Below are positions 60,344 to 64,000 of a stretch of 64,000 nt of DNA, in pieces. The stretch is from NCBI GenBank assembly GCA_025559845.1, contig CP048469.1:2170001-2234000 (forward strand). The letters are read 5' to 3'. Source of the stretch: Agrobacterium tumefaciens. GTDB lineage: Bacteria; Pseudomonadota; Alphaproteobacteria; Rhizobiales; Rhizobiaceae. A program made the position numbers and the translations under genes. The stretch's first letter is position 1, and each line of letters starts with the position of its first letter. The notes under the pieces were generated by a model. It saw only the letters and a list, made by a program, of their open reading frames with translations, was not told the origin of the DNA and made no database searches.

Positions 60344-61753
60344 TCAGCTCCCCTTTCCCGAATCAACCAGCATCGTTACGCCAGCAAGCGCCGAAACGTG
60401 CGAAACGAAAGAATCACCCCGCACTTCAAAATTCTTATATTGATCGAAGCTTGCGCAAGCCGGTGATAACATCACGACATTTCCAGCTTTCGCATCGTCG
60501 GCAGCATCAGACGCCGCATGTTCGACGGCTTTGTCGAGAGTTCCGGAGATTTCGTAAGGCACAGCCTCGCCAAGCGTGGCCGCAAATTCGGCAGCAGCCT
60601 CCCCGATCAGATAGGCTTTGGCAATGTGTGAAAACAGCGGCGAAAGGCTGGCGATACCCCCGGCCTTCGGCAGACCGCCTGCGATCCAGTAGATGCGATC
60701 ATAGCTCGACAAGGCAGGCGCAGACGCATCGGCATTGGTCGCCTTGCTGTCGTTGACGAAGGTGACATTGCCTCGCCGGCCGACCGGCTGCATACGGTGT
60801 TTGAGACCCGGGAAGGATTTCAGCCCGGCACGGACCTCATCTTCCGAAACGCCGACAGCTAGGCATGCAGCAATGGCCGCCGCCGCATTCTGGGCATTAT
60901 GGCTGCCGCGAAGCGTCTGGATTCCATCGAGATCAACGAGCAATGCCGATGTTCCGCCATGCGCGCGCAGAATACGGCTACCCTCGGCATAAAGCCCATC
61001 GGAAACGACATTGCGCTTGGAAATACGTTCGACCTTCACGCCTGCGCGTTCGATGCGATCGGCAATCAGCGTCGAATAGCTGTCGTCCACACCGACAACC
61101 GCGGTGCGACTACCGGCAACAAGCCGTTCCTTGACGTCGGCATAGTGCTGCATCGTGCCATGACGGTCGAGGTGATCGGGCGTCAGGTTAAGCAAGATAC
61201 CGGCCGTCGGGTTGATCGTCGGCGCCAGGTCTATCTGGTAGGACGAGCATTCCACCACGTAGTAGCGCTCCGCCTTCGGCGGATCGAGGCTCAGCACCGC
61301 CGTGCCGATATTGCCGCCGAGCTGCGTATCGCGACCGGAGGATTGCAGAATATGAGCAATCAATGCCGTCGTCGTCGATTTGCCGTTTGTGCCGGTGATG
61401 GCAATGAAGGGGCTATCAGGCGCATGAGCGCGACGTTCGCGCACAAAAAGCTCGATATCGCCGATCACATCAACCGCAGCGGCACGTGCCAGATCAACCG
61501 ACCAGTGCGGTTTCGGATGTGTAAGCGGTACGCCCGGTGCAAGCACGAAGGCCGCGAGCGCAGACCAGTCGATCGTTCGAAGATCAGCCGTAACGATGCC
61601 TTCAGCCGAAGCCTTGGCAACGCTGTCGGGATTGTCGTCGTAGGCGACGACATCCGCCCCGCCCGCAACCAGTGCCCTGGCGGTAACCAGACCGGAACCA
61701 CCAAGCCCGAACAGCGCGACCTTTTTTCCTTTGAACGATGTGACTGGGATCAT
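60344..61753 (-). CDS. murD: UDP-MurNAc-L-Ala:D-glutamate ligase
   Basis: MurD adds D-glutamate. The 469-residue protein opens [32 protein letters not shown]. The ATP loop is [32 protein letters not shown] follows, and [16 protein letters not shown] is the C-terminal domain motif. GAGGTGA precedes the ATG, and mraY ends 4 bases before it. Confidence 0.97.
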   Translation of the reverse strand: MIPVTSFKGKKVALFGLGGSGLVTARALVAGGADVVAYDDNPDSVAKASAEGIVTADLRTIDWSALAAFVLAPGVPLTHPKPHWSVDLARAAAVDVIGDIELFVRERRAHAPDSPFIAITGTNGKSTTTALIAHILQSSGRDTQLGGNIGTAVLSLDPPKAERYYVVECSSYQIDLAPTINPTAGILLNLTPDHLDRHGTMQHYADVKERLVAGSRTAVVGVDDSYSTLIADRIERAGVKVERISKRNVVSDGLYAEGSRILRAHGGTSALLVDLDGIQTLRGSHNAQNAAAAIAACLAVGVSEDEVRAGLKSFPGLKHRMQPVGRRGNVTFVNDSKATNADASAPALSSYDRIYWIAGGLPKAGGIASLSPLFSHIAKAYLIGEAAAEFAATLGEAVPYEISGTLDKAVEHAASDAADDAKAGNVVMLSPACASFDQYKNFEVRGDSFVSHVSALAGVTMLVDSGKGS

Positions 61754-61757
61754 CGGC

Positions 61758-62858
61758 TCACCTCAGCTTCAGCGTGGCGAGGCCAAGCAAGGCCAGACCG
61801 ACCGAAATGATCCAGAACCGGATCACCACCTGGCTTTCCGTCCAGCCCTTTTTCTCGAAATGGTGATGGATCGGCGCCATCAGGAAGACGCGTCTGCCCG
61901 TCCGCTTGAACCAGAATACCTGGATGATGACCGACAAGGTTTCCATGACGAACAGACCACCGACGATGACCATGACGATCTCGTGTTTCGTCGCGACGGC
62001 AATGGAGCCGATCAGGCCACCGAGTGCCAGAGAACCCGTGTCGCCCATGAAGATTGCGGCCGGCGGGGCATTGAACCAGAGGAACCCGAGACCCGCACCG
62101 ATCACCGCGCCAACGATAACTGCAAGTTCGCCGGTACCGGGCACGAAATTGATCTGCAGGTAGTTGGAGAAAACGGCGTTACCTGTGAGGTAGGCAATCA
62201 GACCGAACGTAGCAGCGGCAATCATCACCGGCACGATGGCAAGACCGTCAAGACCATCCGTCAGGTTGACGGCGTTGCCCGCACCGACAATCACGAAGGC
62301 ACCGAACAGCACGAAGAAGTAACCGAGGTTGATGACGAATTCTTTGAAGAACGGAAACGCGATGGAGCTGCCGAGGGTGCCGCCATGCGGTGCCGATGCA
62401 AGCGCCATCTGCATCATGAAGAACACGGCAATGGCCGCAATCACGAATTCGATGCCGAGACGCGCTTTGCCGGAAAAGCCCTTGTCGCTCTGCTTCGTGA
62501 CCTTGAGATAGTCGTCGTAAAAACCGATTGCTCCGAAACCGAGCGTCACGAGCAGGACGGCAACAACATAAACGTTGGACAGATCGCCCCACAGCAGCGA
62601 ACCACCGAGAATCCCCGCAAGGATCATCAGCCCGCCCATTGTCGGCGTACCGGCCTTCTTGAAATGCGTCTGCGGTCCATCCGCACGGATCGGCTGGCCC
62701 TTGCCCTGGCGAACGCGAAGAGAATTGATGATAGCCGGACCAAACAAAAACACGATCAGCGCAGAAGTGAACAGCGCGGCCCCTGCCCGGAAGGTGATGT
62801 ACCGGAACAGATTGAAGATTTGAATTTTGTCCGACAGTTCTACGAGCCAGATCAGCAT
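61758..62858 (-). CDS. mraY: Phospho-MurNAc-pentapeptide translocase
   Basis: MraY makes lipid I on undecaprenyl phosphate. The 366-residue protein has ten helices. [29 protein letters not shown] (catalytic Asp pair region), [14 protein letters not shown] and the C-terminal [24 protein letters not shown] are its active-site loops. It sits 23 bases after the murF stop. Confidence 0.97.
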   Translation of the reverse strand: MLIWLVELSDKIQIFNLFRYITFRAGAALFTSALIVFLFGPAIINSLRVRQGKGQPIRADGPQTHFKKAGTPTMGGLMILAGILGGSLLWGDLSNVYVVAVLLVTLGFGAIGFYDDYLKVTKQSDKGFSGKARLGIEFVIAAIAVFFMMQMALASAPHGGTLGSSIAFPFFKEFVINLGYFFVLFGAFVIVGAGNAVNLTDGLDGLAIVPVMIAAATFGLIAYLTGNAVFSNYLQINFVPGTGELAVIVGAVIGAGLGFLWFNAPPAAIFMGDTGSLALGGLIGSIAVATKHEIVMVIVGGLFVMETLSVIIQVFWFKRTGRRVFLMAPIHHHFEKKGWTESQVVIRFWIISVGLALLGLATLKLR

Positions 62859-62881
62859 AAGTGCCCTTTCACAAGGCTAGT

Positions 62882-64000
62882 TCAGATTTGGCGTTCCGTC
62901 TCGGGGAATGCCGGAAACTTGTCAAGCAGGGCAGAGATAATCTTGCCAAAACCGAGGCCCAACGACGATTTTACCATCAGTGCGTCGCCCGGTTGCACCC
63001 ATTGCAGCGAAAAATCGACAAGTTCCGCGGTTGTCGGGAACCAGATGACCGTCACACTGTCCGGCAATGCGTCACGAAGGGCAGCCATCGCTTCACCCGC
63101 CAGCCAGACATGTTCGATACCAGCGGCAAGCAACGGCCCCGCCAGTTCTTCATGCACTTCAGCCGAGAACTCGCCCATTTCCAGCATGTCGCCGAGCACG
63201 GCAACACGACGGCCGTGTCCCTGTGTTTCGGTCGCAGCCAACACTGCAATTGCTGCCCGCATGGAGGCCGGATTGGCATTGTAGCTTTCATCGATCAGCA
63301 GGAATGAGCCGCCGTTGATCGCAAGGCGATGGCGCTGTCCGCGTCCTTTGACGGCCTCAAGCGTTCCAAGCGCTTCGAACGCCTTGTCCAGATTGGCGCC
63401 GGTCACGGCGACCGCACCGAGAGCCGCCATGGCATTGTCGGCAATGTGCCGGCCCGGAACGCTCAGGTGCAACTCGCTCGTTTCGCCATTCAGGATCGCC
63501 CAGATCGTCGATCCCGATGTCGTTGCCTCAAAATCCGCCAGGCGGAAGTCGGCTTTGGCATGTTGACCGAAGGTCAGAATGTGGGAGACGCCCGCTTCCT
63601 GCGCTGCGGTTTCGAGCTGTTCGAACTGGGCGTTGTCGCGATTGAGGATAACCGCGCCGCCCTCTTCGACACCCTCGAAGATTTCCGCCTTGGCGGCGGC
63701 GATTTCTTCAATGTTGCTGAAATTGCCGAGATGGGCTGCGGCAATGGTGGTGATGATTGCCACATGCGGGCGCACCATCTTGACCAGCGGGCGGATTTCG
63801 CCTGGATGGTTCATGCCAATTTCAAAAACACCGAATTCAGTGTCGGCAGGCATGCGCGCCAATGTCAGCGGCACGCCCCAATGGTTGTTGAAGGATGCCA
63901 CTGCCGCATGCACCCGGCCGGATGGCTCCAGAACCTGACGCAACATTTCCTTGGTGGTCGTCTTGCCGACGGAGCCCGTCACAGCAATGATGCGTGCGGA
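62882..64000 (-). CDS. murF: UDP-MurNAc-tripeptide:D-Ala-D-Ala ligase, C-terminal ~370 residues (cut by right edge)
   Basis: MurF adds D-Ala-D-Ala to finish the UDP-MurNAc-pentapeptide. The visible part begins inside SARIIAVTGSVGKTTTKEMLRQVL, the ATP loop of the central domain, and runs through FEIGMNHPGEIRPLVKMV and LIDESYNANPASMRAAIAVL to the C-terminal domain. The frame is open to base 64000, so about 100 N-terminal residues lie beyond the window. An internal ATG at 63982 is not the true start. Confidence 0.95.
   Translation of the reverse strand, partial: SARIIAVTGSVGKTTTKEMLRQVLEPSGRVHAAVASFNNHWGVPLTLARMPADTEFGVFEIGMNHPGEIRPLVKMVRPHVAIITTIAAAHLGNFSNIEEIAAAKAEIFEGVEEGGAVILNRDNAQFEQLETAAQEAGVSHILTFGQHAKADFRLADFEATTSGSTIWAILNGETSELHLSVPGRHIADNAMAALGAVAVTGANLDKAFEALGTLEAVKGRGQRHRLAINGGSFLLIDESYNANPASMRAAIAVLAATETQGHGRRVAVLGDMLEMGEFSAEVHEELAGPLLAAGIEHVWLAGEAMAALRDALPDSVTVIWFPTTAELVDFSLQWVQPGDALMVKSSLGLGFGKIISALLDKFPAFPETERQI

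Noticed and set aside
61731..63284. 517-codon plus-strand open frame over murD/mraY/murF
   Set aside because: It spans three real genes and the gaps between them in antisense, and its product is rich in Arg, His and Asp with no domain pattern.

Overview
The window is chromosomal DNA of a Rhizobiaceae alphaproteobacterium, most likely in the Agrobacterium/Rhizobium group. Three things point there: a circularly permuted two-piece tmRNA gene whose tag reads ANDNNAKEYALAA, a rhizobial-style division and cell-wall (dcw) cluster followed by lpxC, bamD, recN and ligA, and many small rhizobial families (DUF2853, DUF4169, RHH_4, DUF2778). Genes are tightly packed with many 4-base ATGA overlaps. I see no insertion sequence, prophage, CRISPR array, tRNA or rRNA. 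This is mostly core genome, and I did not find a clear new multi-gene system.

Layout. 1-512 (minus): the start of ilvI (acetolactate synthase) behind an attenuator that encodes an 18-residue branched-chain-rich leader peptide. 717-5846: an orphan HerA-type ATPase, miaA, the divergent serB with a GNAT gene, and an SDR oxidoreductase. 5932-11596 (minus): a DegP/HtrA protease, hflK-hflC, thyA-folA and a DUF2853 gene. 11769-13814 (plus): tmRNA, then the SspB ClpXP adaptor, DUF4169, a ribbon-helix-helix protein and a small coiled-coil protein. 13858-23520 (minus): a giant AsmA-like protein, an FAD-linked D-2-hydroxyacid dehydrogenase, and an RND efflux pump with its adaptor. 23762-42371: mixed metabolism and transport, including an AhpD-like protein, UvrD, a GT25 glycosyltransferase, tandem DUF606 transporters, a Tlde1-like DUF2778 protein, nicotinamidase, AzlCD, aminopeptidase P, PrmA, an SCO copper protein, an isolated CheW, CreA, an exonuclease, a LysR/EamA divergent pair, a GNAT and a phosphotransferase. 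Three very small proteins (57, 52 and 39 codons) also lie here.

42378-64000 (minus) is the division and envelope block. In transcription order it reads murF (cut by the right edge), mraY, murD, ftsW, murG, murC, murB, then a plus-strand MHS-family transporter, then ddlB, ftsQ, ftsA, ftsZ, lpxC, bamD, recN, ligA. The transporter and a 524-base regulatory gap split the cluster into a peptidoglycan-precursor half and a ddlB-ftsQAZ half. The gap holds five GANTC (CcrM) sites, an 11-base direct repeat spaced 31 bases apart, TTAA clusters resembling CtrA boxes, and two perfect palindromes in front of the transporter.

Functional links. The tmRNA tags stalled proteins and SspB delivers them to ClpXP; DegP, HflKC and BamD maintain the envelope; MurB-G, MraY, Ddl and FtsW/Q/A/Z build the septal wall; LpxC commits lipid A synthesis. 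Start positions were chosen from ribosome-binding sites, overlaps and family N-termini, and doubtful ones are flagged. All family assignments come from reading motifs; no database search was run.
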